DNA from: JAGOFO01 sp964522105
Lineage (GTDB): Bacteria > Myxococcota_A > UBA9042 > DTJE01
Direction of reading: 5' to 3'
Length of the DNA stretch: 64,000 nt
Assembly (NCBI GenBank): GCA_964522105.1
Contig: CAZFVA010000002.1
Location: 124,001-188,000, forward strand
The notes below the pieces were generated by a model that did no database searches, was not told where the DNA came from, and worked only from the letters and a program-made list of their open reading frames with translations. The translations under genes and the position numbers were made by a program. Shown piece after piece: positions 17,884 to 27,150 of this stretch (within the stretch, counting starts at the first letter, position 1; the number at the start of each line of letters is the position of its first letter).

Positions 17884-19269
17884 TTGGGGCTCATCCTGGC
17901 ACTTATGTGGACGATGCTTGCGATCGTCTCGCTTCTGGTCGTTGTAGTCAGACGGCGTGCGATGCTGTATCTGCTGTGGCCGCTTTTCATCGCATATCCA
18001 TACAACTATTTCAGGATGCAGATGCCGTTCTTCGTTCTTGGTCTTCAGGACATCCTGATGGGCGCTTTCGGGATCCTGATAGTCCTGGTGGACGGCCGTG
18101 CGCTGGCTGAAGGGTTCCGAAAGCTAAACCGGACCGGCAGGTTGTTCCTGTTTGTCTGGATAATGTTCCTGATTCTGGAAGTCCTGGCCAGAAGCTTTTT
18201 CATTATCAGGCATCCGCAGGAATCCCCGACGTTGATTCTTCGAATCCTGGTTGATATGGCGCTGCGGTTTGTTCCCGCGATGATGGTCCTTACTTATGTA
18301 AGAACAACCCGGGACGGGAAAATTGTTCTTGCGTCTTTTCTGGTAGCCATGGCCCTGGCGTTCGGGCTGGTGATTGGCGATCGATATTCCCCGTTTGTGT
18401 ATGATCTTTTCCAGCGTTCGGCGTTCGGAACTTCCTGGCTTGACCATCAACATCGTGCGATCGGCGGTTTCTCGGGGCCGTGGGAAGTCGGCGTCGTCGG
18501 GGCTGCCGTGTTTGCTTTTATCGGGGGTCTTGTCGGCAGAAAGCCTGGTGTCAGTTGGCCTGTGGGCCTGTTCATGTTTGTTCTGGTCGTGGTCGGAGTT
18601 TCGCTTTCTTTGTCACGTGGCGGCATTCTGTCGCTTGTTTTCGCGTTTGTCCCGTATTTAATTTTCGGAACTAATGTTCAGCGAATACGAGGACTTGTCG
18701 TTATCTCAATTGTCGTGTTTTCCCTGTCGGTATTGACGCTCGCGAACTCTGGCGGAATCTCGGTAGCTGACGTTGTGATGAATCGTATGTCGAGGGCAAT
18801 TTCCGAGCAGGGTCTGCAAAGTACAGCCGGCGGCCGTGTCCTTATCTGGCGGGATCTGGCCGATCTGCTTACGACCAATCGTCTTTCGTGGAGCGAACTG
18901 GCCCTTGGCGTCGGTGGTATGCTCGGTGCCGGTAAGGAGTTTGCCAAGTCGGCCCACAGCGGATATCTCGGCCCGATCATCTATTTCGGTATGATAGGCG
19001 GCGGACTGCTTCTGTTCTCGCTTGGCATGACGGTTTTCAGTGCCTTGCGGGATGCGGTGTCCGGTCGTCGGATCGTTGTCCTGTCCGTTCTTTTGACGTC
19101 TCTGGTTAATATGGTCGGTAATGAGTTTCTGACCGGTGAAAGATATATTGGTTTCTGTATTTTATTGTTGTCGATGACAAAGGTTGCTGCCGATGTTACT
19201 GCGCCTGCTGTGCCGGTGCAGCCTGTTGTGCCCCCAGCCGTTTCATTGCCGGTTCGTACCCGGGTCTGA
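17884..19269 (+). CDS. O-antigen polymerase/ligase-like membrane protein (Wzy/WaaL type)
   Basis: The product of about 461 residues has roughly 11-12 hydrophobic segments. A central periplasmic loop follows SLSLSRGGILSLVFAFV, the SRGG motif typical of the O-antigen ligase/Wzy superfamily (Wzy_C), and GGRVLIWRDLADLL and SAHSGYLG follow later, again characteristic. Such proteins join undecaprenyl-linked units into a polymer or ligate polymer to an acceptor in the periplasm. TTG 17884 is chosen because GGAG lies 8 nt upstream, while the frame is open back to 17779; the start is uncertain. Its last 74 bases overlap the convergent gene. Confidence 0.75.
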   Translation: MGLILALMWTMLAIVSLLVVVVRRRAMLYLLWPLFIAYPYNYFRMQMPFFVLGLQDILMGAFGILIVLVDGRALAEGFRKLNRTGRLFLFVWIMFLILEVLARSFFIIRHPQESPTLILRILVDMALRFVPAMMVLTYVRTTRDGKIVLASFLVAMALAFGLVIGDRYSPFVYDLFQRSAFGTSWLDHQHRAIGGFSGPWEVGVVGAAVFAFIGGLVGRKPGVSWPVGLFMFVLVVVGVSLSLSRGGILSLVFAFVPYLIFGTNVQRIRGLVVISIVVFSLSVLTLANSGGISVADVVMNRMSRAISEQGLQSTAGGRVLIWRDLADLLTTNRLSWSELALGVGGMLGAGKEFAKSAHSGYLGPIIYFGMIGGGLLLFSLGMTVFSALRDAVSGRRIVVLSVLLTSLVNMVGNEFLTGERYIGFCILLLSMTKVAADVTAPAVPVQPVVPPAVSLPVRTRV

Positions 19270-21703
19270 GCTCAAGCGCGGATTTCCACGCGTTGACTGC
19301 TTCCTGCCTGCGTCGCTGCAACATCAGTGTGTCGCCAAGTTCAACGTAGATTGAAGGCCGGTCAGGGGCAAGCAGGATTGCCTTGTTCAACTGGTCAACG
19401 GCGTTTCCAGTTTCGTTTGCCCGTCTGGATCTGGCCGCCATCAGCAGCAGCAGGTCGGCCCTGGCCCCGCGTTCCTTCACCAGAAGCGCGCCTGTATCTT
19501 TTGCCAGCGTATCGAACTCGGCAAACCTGTTGGCCAGCATCAGGATTCTCAGCAGGCCGAATTTTGCAGGAACGTTGGCATCGTCAATACGAAGCGCCTC
19601 GGCAAACAGCGCTTCGGCTTCAACCAACTGATTCCTGACTGTCAGGACTTTGCCCGACATGATGTAGCCTTCCGGGCTGTCGGGCGCAATCGCAACTATT
19701 CGTGCCGCTACAGCATCGGCCTTTTCCACCTTTCCGACGTTCAACAGGCGCTGCGCTATCTGTTTGAGAATGTTCAGGTCGTCCTTCCTGATGTCCGAGG
19801 CGGCAGTCAGAAGCTTGAAACACCGTTCCGGCATACGGTTCCGGTCCATGAACAGACAGTATCTGGTTAGAAATTCTTCATCGACATCGGTGCGTTTCGC
19901 CAGTTCGGCGTCCGGTATCGCACTCAGCAGAATTACCCTGAAAATCTCATTTTCCCTTTGCGGGTGTTGTTTAAACAGGCGAAAAAGTTCGACCGTCGCG
20001 CCCTGGTATTTGCCGCGTGTCGCCAGAAGCCGTGCCTTGATGATTCCTGCGGTAAAGTCCCCGGGATTAAGTATCAGTGCAGCTTCCACGAGATGCAGGC
20101 CGGATACAGGGTCTCTGCCTTTGTCGTCGGCCGCAACGGCGGCCAGCGTGTAAAGCAGTGGATCGCCAGGATGAAGCCTGATGTCGTAGATTATGCCGGC
20201 AAGTCGGTCCTCGTTGTCTGTGTCTTTGACCGACAAGACTGCCCTGGCCTCGGCGGCTTTGATTGAATTTCCGGAAAGGCATAGCCCGGATGTGAGGGCG
20301 GCAATCACCGCGACTGCCCCTGCCGTCTTAATCCAGCCATGTTCCGCCGTTATGCAGTCGGACCTTTTTCCCCGGCACGACAGAATGAAAACGAAAGCCA
20401 GGAATGGCAGCCCGACCCCGGGTATGAACAGACTGAAATCGGCCATGTTTTGAAGTGTTACACATGCGATTCCGGCCCATATTGCGATTTTGTGGGGGCG
20501 GTGCCAGTTTCGCCGCAGCAGTCGGACAAACAGCCATAAGGCAAAGATTGTTATCAGGATTCCAACCGGGATTCCCAGTTCTGCGAAAGTCTGAAGCACA
20601 ATATTTTCGGCGAAGTCCGCCCGCTTTTCCGAATGCACGGAACGGCATTTTGAAACTGCGGTCGAAAAGGCCCCGTTTCCTGCTCCGGTCAGCGGATTTT
20701 CAAGCGTAAGGCATACCGCGTCCTGCCATACTGAACGTTTAGATTCCCACGAGTCGTAACCGAACGATTTGGAACCGAAAGAATTCAGCGCGTTTTCAGA
20801 CACCACCAGTGTGGCAAGGCCGATCAGGACCAGCCCTGTAACTGCCAGTATCTTTGTTCTTTTTTCGCTCAGCGCCAGCCTTTCCCTTGTTTGAACATAA
20901 ACCAGCAGTGGCAGCAGAAATCCCAGAAGGGCAAGCGTGCCGCCCCGCGACCATGTGATGACTGTGCCTGCGGCCATCAAGGCCGTCACGCCGTACCACA
21001 GCCATTTTTTTAGACGTTCAGTCGTACGCAAACCAAGCGCCAGAGCGGCAAAGGCCGACAGATTGAACAGCGCGGCCGAATGGTTGCTGTTTACCATCGA
21101 GGTGTGGAATCCGTCTGCCAGTCGCGTTTGATACGGCAGCAGGTCAGCAAGGACGTTGACATGGCCGAACATGTTTACAAGGCCGATGCAGAACTGCAGC
21201 AATCCAGCAGCGGCGACTGTAGAAAGGATCAAGGTCGTTTTTCGGGATGACTTTGCCAGCACCGTTCCCGCGATCAGGAAACCTGCCGCAAGGATCATCC
21301 ACGATGCCCTTATCATTGATTCAACAGGTTCAACCGAGATAGATCTCCATGCGCCGGTAATGCCCGTTTTTTTAAGGGCTTCAGATGTCAGCCAGTTTGA
21401 TTCTCCACCCAGAAAATCGGTGACAGACTGTCCGACCGGGATAACCTGCAAAATGGTTATTACCCCGATCGCGGCAAGCAGAATTGATGCTCGCGGTATC
21501 GAAATCCTGCGTCGTTCCACTGTTGCGATGATTGTCGTCAGACCGAACGCTGCGGCACACAGGATTGCAGTGATTGCCATTATGGGTTGATGGACGCCAC
21601 CTCCGAAGACGGCAGGTAACGCCATTGCGATCAGAACAGTGGCTTCCAGCAGGTACCTGAGTCTGGTCGCCCCGGGTCCGCTGATCTGGTCAGTGTCTGC
21701 CAC
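19196..21703 (-). CDS. O-antigen ligase/polymerase domain fused to C-terminal TPR repeats
   Basis: The 835-residue protein has about a dozen hydrophobic segments in residues 15-455. VITWSRGGTLALLGFLLPLL is the Wzy/WaaL SRGG motif, and MVNSNHSAALFNLSAFAAL, WQDAVCLTLENPLTGAGNGAF and LQTFAELGIPVGILI are also typical. From about residue 470 onward there are tetratricopeptide-like helical repeats (for example VNAWKSALELRPGYEPA near the C-terminus), likely periplasmic and protein-binding. GTG 21703 has a GGGGG ribosome site upstream. Ligase plus TPR architectures are known among exopolysaccharide and glycosylation systems. Whether this is the ligase and the 17884 gene the polymerase, or the reverse, cannot be told from sequence. 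Confidence 0.8.
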   Translation of the reverse strand: MADTDQISGPGATRLRYLLEATVLIAMALPAVFGGGVHQPIMAITAILCAAAFGLTTIIATVERRRISIPRASILLAAIGVITILQVIPVGQSVTDFLGGESNWLTSEALKKTGITGAWRSISVEPVESMIRASWMILAAGFLIAGTVLAKSSRKTTLILSTVAAAGLLQFCIGLVNMFGHVNVLADLLPYQTRLADGFHTSMVNSNHSAALFNLSAFAALALGLRTTERLKKWLWYGVTALMAAGTVITWSRGGTLALLGFLLPLLVYVQTRERLALSEKRTKILAVTGLVLIGLATLVVSENALNSFGSKSFGYDSWESKRSVWQDAVCLTLENPLTGAGNGAFSTAVSKCRSVHSEKRADFAENIVLQTFAELGIPVGILITIFALWLFVRLLRRNWHRPHKIAIWAGIACVTLQNMADFSLFIPGVGLPFLAFVFILSCRGKRSDCITAEHGWIKTAGAVAVIAALTSGLCLSGNSIKAAEARAVLSVKDTDNEDRLAGIIYDIRLHPGDPLLYTLAAVAADDKGRDPVSGLHLVEAALILNPGDFTAGIIKARLLATRGKYQGATVELFRLFKQHPQRENEIFRVILLSAIPDAELAKRTDVDEEFLTRYCLFMDRNRMPERCFKLLTAASDIRKDDLNILKQIAQRLLNVGKVEKADAVAARIVAIAPDSPEGYIMSGKVLTVRNQLVEAEALFAEALRIDDANVPAKFGLLRILMLANRFAEFDTLAKDTGALLVKERGARADLLLLMAARSRRANETGNAVDQLNKAILLAPDRPSIYVELGDTLMLQRRRQEAVNAWKSALELRPGYEPAMKRLGAQQAAPAQQAQ

Positions 21704-21811
21704 AGCGAATAATCCCCCACAGGCTGATTAGACTGTTATTCCAGACAAATTGTAGCCGTCAAAAAGACTAATTGGAATCCCGGGGTATCGGCAACTGAAG
21801 ATAAGCAGGAA

Positions 21812-23485
21812 TTATGAGCAGCCAGGTACCAGCGAGCAGTTGCAACTTATTGCAGGGACTTCCTGGCTGTAGCATGTCTTCGCGGCACCCCCGAACGTGC
21901 AGCAGCAATCGCATGTCGCGGCGTTGTTGTCATTGCAGCTTGCCGCGTTTGTGCAGCCGGTACATCCAGGCAGAAGAGTGTGGCCGCAGCCTGTCGTCGC
22001 ATTGCAGAAGTCGTTTGTGCAGGCGTTGTTGTCGTTGCAGGTGTCTGCGATTCCGCCGCAGACCTTGTTGGTACAGGTGTCATTCTTTGTGCACACATTA
22101 CTGTCGTTACAGGCAGTTCCGTTGGCCAGAGTCCTGTACGAGCAATACGGTGTGTTGGCTTCGCTGACAAGGCATGTGTCTGTAGTGCATGAGTTCTTGT
22201 CGTCGCATGAAACCGGCCCGTGCACGCAGGTTCCGTCCACAATTTTGTCGACTGTGCATGCGTCCCCGTCATCGCAGGAACCTGCAGTCCCAACGCACTT
22301 TCCAGTTTTGCACACGTCCGTGGTTGTAGCCGCGTTACCGTCATCACAGACCGTGCCGTCCGCAGCCCCTTTGTAGGTACAGTAAGGGACGTCGCTTGCA
22401 TTAACTTTGCACGTATCAATGGTGCAGGCGTTCTTGTCATCACATGAAACCGGCCCGTGTACGCAACTGCCGCTTATGCACTTGTCAATGGTGCATCCGT
22501 CACCGTCGTTGCAGTTGGCCGCTGTTGTACACGTCCCGCAGTTCGGGTCAACGATGTTGGAACAACCTTTCGTCGGGTCGCATGAATCGGTTGTACATGC
22601 GTTCTGGTCGTTGCAGTTAAGCTGTGTGTAAGCGCAAACGGCCGGGTTTACGGAAGTGTTGCATGTATCCTGAGTGCAGGCATTGTTGTCGTTGCATTCG
22701 GAAGCTGTTGCACATTCAGGGTGGCATCCGGGCACGGCGGCATAGGTGCATCCGCTGGTCCGGTTGCAGGAATCGGTGGTACATGGATCGTTGTCATTAC
22801 AGTCAGTCGTCTTGAAACTGCATACTCCGTTATTGCATGACTCCTCGGTACAGATATTCTGGTCGTCGCACTCCAGGGCGTTCTGGCATTCGAAGCATGA
22901 CGGGGTGTTGATGCAGCCCGTGGTCGGGTCACACGAGTCGGTTGTGCATTCGTCAAGGTCGTCGCACAGGAGGTCCGAGTAAACGCATTCGCTGGCTTCA
23001 CATGATTCAATGGTGCAAAGGTCCGCATCATCACAGTCGCCGGCCTGCTGACAGACGTCAACGCATCCGGTGATTACTGCAAAAACGCATCCGCTTAACG
23101 GGTTACATGAGTCCTTTGTGCAATTGTCGCGGTCATCGCAGACTATAGGATTGTTCTTGCATCTGTAGTTGTTGCACAGGTCCTCGGTGCAATCGTCCTC
23201 GTCATTACATTCATAGTTTTCATTGCACTGGGGCGGAAGAATTTCTTCGGCATCGATGGCATCTGTCGCCGCGTCAGTCGTAATAAGGTCGGTGTCCGAT
23301 GGCACTGTGTCCGCCGGTACGTCGCCCCGCGCGTCTTCCATGATTCCGTCCGCCAGAATCGTATCACCGCTGGACGTATCACCGCTGATAAGGTCCTGTC
23401 CGTTTATTACCGGTGAATCGCCCGAGCAACCAGAAGCGGCGATGGCGATCATTAATCCGGCAAAAATAATGGGGCGAAGTTTCAT
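21812..23485 (-). CDS. Large Cys-rich lipoprotein with CTDC-type repeats
   Basis: The 557-residue product has a lipoprotein signal (IAIAASGCSGDS). An Asp/Thr/Ser-rich linker of about 60 residues follows, then more than a dozen repeats of the form CDDxDxCTxDxC...GC, matching the Dictyostelium-type CTDC repeat (PF00526 pattern). The acidic DxDxC/DDKN phrasing suggests calcium-stabilised, disulphide-linked extracellular modules. The tail is distinctive, with ATCDCCCTFGG and a final CNCSLVPGCS. It is the smaller paralogue of the next gene, in the same orientation, about 100 nt downstream of it. ATG 23485 follows AGAGG; an ATG 15 nt further upstream lacks a ribosome site. Likely a surface stalk or adhesin; function unknown. 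Confidence 0.8.
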   Translation of the reverse strand: MKLRPIIFAGLMIAIAASGCSGDSPVINGQDLISGDTSSGDTILADGIMEDARGDVPADTVPSDTDLITTDAATDAIDAEEILPPQCNENYECNDEDDCTEDLCNNYRCKNNPIVCDDRDNCTKDSCNPLSGCVFAVITGCVDVCQQAGDCDDADLCTIESCEASECVYSDLLCDDLDECTTDSCDPTTGCINTPSCFECQNALECDDQNICTEESCNNGVCSFKTTDCNDNDPCTTDSCNRTSGCTYAAVPGCHPECATASECNDNNACTQDTCNTSVNPAVCAYTQLNCNDQNACTTDSCDPTKGCSNIVDPNCGTCTTAANCNDGDGCTIDKCISGSCVHGPVSCDDKNACTIDTCKVNASDVPYCTYKGAADGTVCDDGNAATTTDVCKTGKCVGTAGSCDDGDACTVDKIVDGTCVHGPVSCDDKNSCTTDTCLVSEANTPYCSYRTLANGTACNDSNVCTKNDTCTNKVCGGIADTCNDNNACTNDFCNATTGCGHTLLPGCTGCTNAASCNDNNAATCDCCCTFGGAAKTCYSQEVPAISCNCSLVPGCS

Positions 23486-23594
23486 GTGGTGGCCTCTCAT
23501 GGTTTGAATGTCTTCAACATCCGTGACTTCCGAATTGTATAGAGACAGCCTTCACAATTCCAGTTCACGGCGGTGTGCTTACAGCCCGGCCTGC

Positions 23595-25844
23595 TTATGA
23601 GCATCCGGGAAGCAGTGTGCAATCACAGGGCTGTTCAGGAAGGGGATTGACGACGCTGACGCATCTGGTGCTTGAAGAAACGTCACAGCAGCAGTCGCAT
23701 GTAATCGGGTCAAGATCATCGCAGTCAAGGGCGCTGGTACATCCGGTACATCCGGGAAGTATTGTATGTGAACAGCCTTCAAGCGGGTCACAGAAGTCGT
23801 TTGTACACTCATCATTGTCGTTGCAGTCAGCTTCAACTCCGACGCAGTTCCGTGACAGGCACTTGTCGTTCATGGTGCACGGATTAAGGTCATTACACGG
23901 GCTGCCGTTCGAAACCGCTGAATACACGCAGTAGGGCGTTCCAGTCGCATCTACCTTGCATGTGTCAATGGTGCACGGTCTGCTGTCATTGCATGAGACA
24001 GGCGTATGTGTGCATTCGCCTGTTACCGCATCGCAGAAATCAGTGGTACATCCATTCTTGTCGTCGCAAAGCAGGCCGGTCGTCACAGTACATTTCTGGC
24101 CGGAACACGAGTCACCCACCGTGCAGATGTTGCCATCATTGCATGGTGTGCCTGCCGGGTTAGTGAAATAACGACAAAACGGCGTTCCAGGGCCGTCTGG
24201 CAAGCACACGTCTCTTGTGCACGGGTTTTTGTCGTCACACGAAACGGAACTGTGAGTGCAGACGCCTGTCGCAGCAGCGCATTTGTCAACAGTGCACGCC
24301 AGGTCGTCATTGCAGTAGTTGCCTGTCCCTGAGGTACATGTTCCTGCCACGCATTTGTCGCCAACCGTGCAGATTTTGCCGTCGTCGCACGGAGTGTCAA
24401 CCTCTGCAGCTGCATTGGAACAGAAGGACGTGCCGTCCGGCAGAAGCTTGCATGAGTCGACGGTACACGGATTGTTGTCGTTACAACTGATTTCAGTGTG
24501 AAGACATTCGCCGCTCGGCTGGCATGTGTCTGTCGTGCAGGCGTTTTCGTCATCGCACTGGGCCGCAGTTGTACAAATTCCGCAGGGCGGGCCTTCAACA
24601 ATGTTCAGACAACCTTTCGCCGGGTCGCACGAGTCGGTTGTGCAGGGATCGTTGTCGTTACACGATATGAAGGTACCCTGGCAGTTGCCGTCGACGCAGT
24701 TGTCGCCGCCGGTGCAGGCATTGCCATCGTCACAGTTCAAGGCTCCGCCCACTACAAAAGCTCCGGCCGCCACGTTGATGCAGACGCCCTTTTCACCGGT
24801 CAGATCGCATGAATCAGCCGTACAGACATTGTCGTCGTCACAATCAGTGTCGGCCGTGCAGCCCGGGTCGCAAGGGTTGATCAGTTCATTTACGCATCCT
24901 GTCGGCGCAACACAACTGTCCAGCGTGCAAGGATTTCCGTCATTGCAGTTGGTCGTCACATAGACACAGTCAAGCGATTCACAGGTTTCAGTGGTGCAAG
25001 CGTTGTTGTCGTCGCAGTCATTATTTCCATCGCATCCACACTGGTCGTTCCAGGTGTTGACACATCCGGTGCCTTCAAGACAGGAATCAACTGTGCACGT
25101 ATCGTTGTCGTCGCATACGGCCTGGGCATAAACGCAGGTCGATGTTTCCATGTCACAGATTTCCGTTGTGCACATCAGGTTGTCGTTGCAGTCATCGTCG
25201 AGTTCGCATGCCGGCTGTTCGCAGTCCGGGATCGCCGCGTTGACGCAACCGGTTTCCGCGTAGCAGTAGTCGTTGGTACAGATGTCCAGATCGTCGCAGG
25301 TCAAATCCGAATGGACGCACGCGTTGTCAATGCATGAATCAACGGTGCAGTTGTCCAGATCATCGCAGTCGGCTGTTCCGGAGCAGATCGGCTGGCAATC
25401 GGGAATTGCTGTAAATATGCATCCGCCGGTTGCAGGATCGCACGTATCTGCTGTGCATCCGTTGCTGTCATCACACGCCAGAAGCACGTTTACACATCTA
25501 AGGTCCACGCAGTCGTCGGTCGTGCAAAGATCTTCATCGTCGCACTCGGCGGCAATCTGGCACTGTGGAGGCAGTTCCTGGCTGTCCGGCGGTTCGACAA
25601 CATCGCCGGGAAGTTCAAATCCCGGTTCTGTTGCGACATCCGGGTCAATCACGTCAATCACGTCAATCACGTCAATGCGTGAATCTGCAGTGATATCCTG
25701 CAGGACGTCGGTCGCATCAGTGGTAACGACGTCCGGGATGTCCAGGTTGATAGTATCCAGCCCGGGGGAACTGGACGAACAGCCGGAAATTACAATAAGA
25801 ACCATCGCCAGCGCAGTGGCGGCAAAACACTTGAATGTGCTCAT
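23595..25844 (-). CDS. Giant Cys-rich lipoprotein with CTDC-type repeats (paralogue)
   Basis: The 749-residue protein begins with a lipoprotein signal (VLIVISGCSSSS) and an acidic linker containing the repeated tripeptide DVI. About 20 Cys-rich modules of the type CDDxNxCTxDxC then follow. It ends with ITCDCCCDVSSS and CDCTLLPGCS, clearly paralogous to the tail of its downstream neighbour. GGAGGG lies 7 nt before ATG 25844. Both genes are probably one transcription unit and arose by duplication with different repeat copy number. Exposed, calcium-binding surface fibres are a reasonable inference; no enzymatic motif is visible. Confidence 0.8.
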   Translation of the reverse strand: MSTFKCFAATALAMVLIVISGCSSSSPGLDTINLDIPDVVTTDATDVLQDITADSRIDVIDVIDVIDPDVATEPGFELPGDVVEPPDSQELPPQCQIAAECDDEDLCTTDDCVDLRCVNVLLACDDSNGCTADTCDPATGGCIFTAIPDCQPICSGTADCDDLDNCTVDSCIDNACVHSDLTCDDLDICTNDYCYAETGCVNAAIPDCEQPACELDDDCNDNLMCTTEICDMETSTCVYAQAVCDDNDTCTVDSCLEGTGCVNTWNDQCGCDGNNDCDDNNACTTETCESLDCVYVTTNCNDGNPCTLDSCVAPTGCVNELINPCDPGCTADTDCDDDNVCTADSCDLTGEKGVCINVAAGAFVVGGALNCDDGNACTGGDNCVDGNCQGTFISCNDNDPCTTDSCDPAKGCLNIVEGPPCGICTTAAQCDDENACTTDTCQPSGECLHTEISCNDNNPCTVDSCKLLPDGTSFCSNAAAEVDTPCDDGKICTVGDKCVAGTCTSGTGNYCNDDLACTVDKCAAATGVCTHSSVSCDDKNPCTRDVCLPDGPGTPFCRYFTNPAGTPCNDGNICTVGDSCSGQKCTVTTGLLCDDKNGCTTDFCDAVTGECTHTPVSCNDSRPCTIDTCKVDATGTPYCVYSAVSNGSPCNDLNPCTMNDKCLSRNCVGVEADCNDNDECTNDFCDPLEGCSHTILPGCTGCTSALDCDDLDPITCDCCCDVSSSTRCVSVVNPLPEQPCDCTLLPGCS
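25644..25679 (-). repeat. 9-bp tandem repeat in the acidic linker of the giant lipoprotein
   Basis: The plus-strand unit GTCAATCAC is present three times perfectly and a fourth time with two or three changes. On the coding strand it spells repeated Asp-Val-Ile. Because the unit is a multiple of three, copy-number slippage would change linker length without shifting the frame. Confidence 0.8.
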
Positions 25845-26007
25845 CGGTCAGCCCTCCAGTCACAGCCCCGGGGTTGAGGCATATTAGACATCGGTAATTG
25901 TAGGGACTTTCTTAAGTGTCTACCAAAGAGACGCAGCGATTTTGTTGAGTATGTATGGGTCAGGAGTGGTGTTGGGAATTATGGATGTTCGAAAAGATTG
26001 GCTCAAA

Positions 26008-27150
26008 TCAAACCGGGACGGCCTGGGTCTTCAGAAACTTGACGATTGTTTCGGCGTCACGCACAGATGTCCTTTCGTTGCACGGGAGGTTGATGACCTC
26101 GTTCGCTGCCTTTTCCGATTCAGGGCAACTTGTGTACCCGAAAAAATGATGCTGATTCCACGGTACCGGGTGCAGTGGGGTTTCGAACCATGATCCAATT
26201 TCTAATCCGCGTTTCAGTCCCATTGCGACGAAAGCCGCTTTATTGGCGACCCTTACCGGGTACCTGTTGAAAACGGTCGTTTCAGGCGTCGGTGGTGGTC
26301 TGAAATCGGTATCGGCCAACAGCTTCCGGTACAGGTCGCCAAGCATTTTTCTGTGGTTGATGGCGCTTTCGAATGACTTTGCCCTGGTTGCGCCGATGGC
26401 GGCCTGTTGTTCGGTCATGCGGCTGAAATAGTCTGTCGGAAGAATTCCTTTCATTTCGTCGGTTGAAGAAGATCCGGTGACTATGCCGGCCGCCGAAAGC
26501 AGCCGGTATGCTGTCTGGGCCCAGCCATAGGTCCGGGGTGTCACAAGAATGTTATGGGCCATGTTCAAGGCCGCCAGTTCAGCGCCGGTCAGCAATCCCG
26601 GCGTCAATGTATTTTCGTAGTCTTTACGGATTGCTGCGGCAAGTTTGCGGTTGTTAACCAGCAGAATGCCCCCAAGTCCGGTTGAAAATGGTTTGTTCCA
26701 TTGCGTCGACATGAACGCGGCGTCACCGCCCAGGCCCGCCCTGACGCCGTCCACCATGGTGCCGAATGCGTGACATGCATCCTGGACGACCATGATGCCC
26801 AGCCGCCTGCACTCGGCGTCAACCTTGCTGAAACTGCAAGGGATGCCGTATGTATGCTGAATAATTACCATTTTAGTGGCTGGGGTAATCGCGTTCAGTA
26901 TCGCTTCCTGTGACATGTTGAACGTCAGCGGATCTATGTCAACGTAAACAGGTTTTGCCCCTGTGTGAATGAATGCTTCCGGTACTACCACGCACGTGTA
27001 TCCCGAAAGGATTACTTCATCGCCCGGGCCGAGGCCGATTGCGCGGCATACTGCGTGAAGGGCAACGCGCCCTTTGAAATACAGAAAAACGTCGGGCGTT
27101 CCGCCCATGAAGTCCTGGATGCGGTTGGTGAAAAGCTTCAAGCTGTTCAT
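26008..27150 (-). CDS. DegT/DnrJ/EryC1/StrS-family PLP-dependent sugar aminotransferase
   Basis: The 380-residue protein has the DegT pattern: FKGRVALHAVCRAIGLGPGD, VILSGYTCVVVPEAF, KPVYVDIDPLTFNMS, VVQDACHAFG (PLP-stacking Asp), and the likely Schiff-base lysine in STQWNKPFSTGLGG. The family transaminates keto-sugar nucleotides. It differs in wording from the two aminotransferases in the first locus and from LegC. Its ATG overlaps the stop of the nucleotidyltransferase gene by four bases, so both are in one leftward operon. Substrate cannot be assigned. A non-sugar role is possible, since some members of this subgroup are found outside sugar pathways. Confidence 0.8.
   Translation of the reverse strand: MNSLKLFTNRIQDFMGGTPDVFLYFKGRVALHAVCRAIGLGPGDEVILSGYTCVVVPEAFIHTGAKPVYVDIDPLTFNMSQEAILNAITPATKMVIIQHTYGIPCSFSKVDAECRRLGIMVVQDACHAFGTMVDGVRAGLGGDAAFMSTQWNKPFSTGLGGILLVNNRKLAAAIRKDYENTLTPGLLTGAELAALNMAHNILVTPRTYGWAQTAYRLLSAAGIVTGSSSTDEMKGILPTDYFSRMTEQQAAIGATRAKSFESAINHRKMLGDLYRKLLADTDFRPPPTPETTVFNRYPVRVANKAAFVAMGLKRGLEIGSWFETPLHPVPWNQHHFFGYTSCPESEKAANEVINLPCNERTSVRDAETIVKFLKTQAVPV

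Noticed and set aside
21897..22376. Long open frames on the plus strand opposite the Cys-rich lipoprotein genes
   Set aside because: They mirror the repeat structure and codon bias of the minus-strand genes, have no ribosome sites, and their composition is unlike real proteins.
21812..25844. Regularly spaced similar short sequences that could suggest a CRISPR array
   Set aside because: The spacing varies, units are imperfect, and the minus strand is one open frame of Cys-rich modules in each gene. The periodicity comes from the coding repeats.
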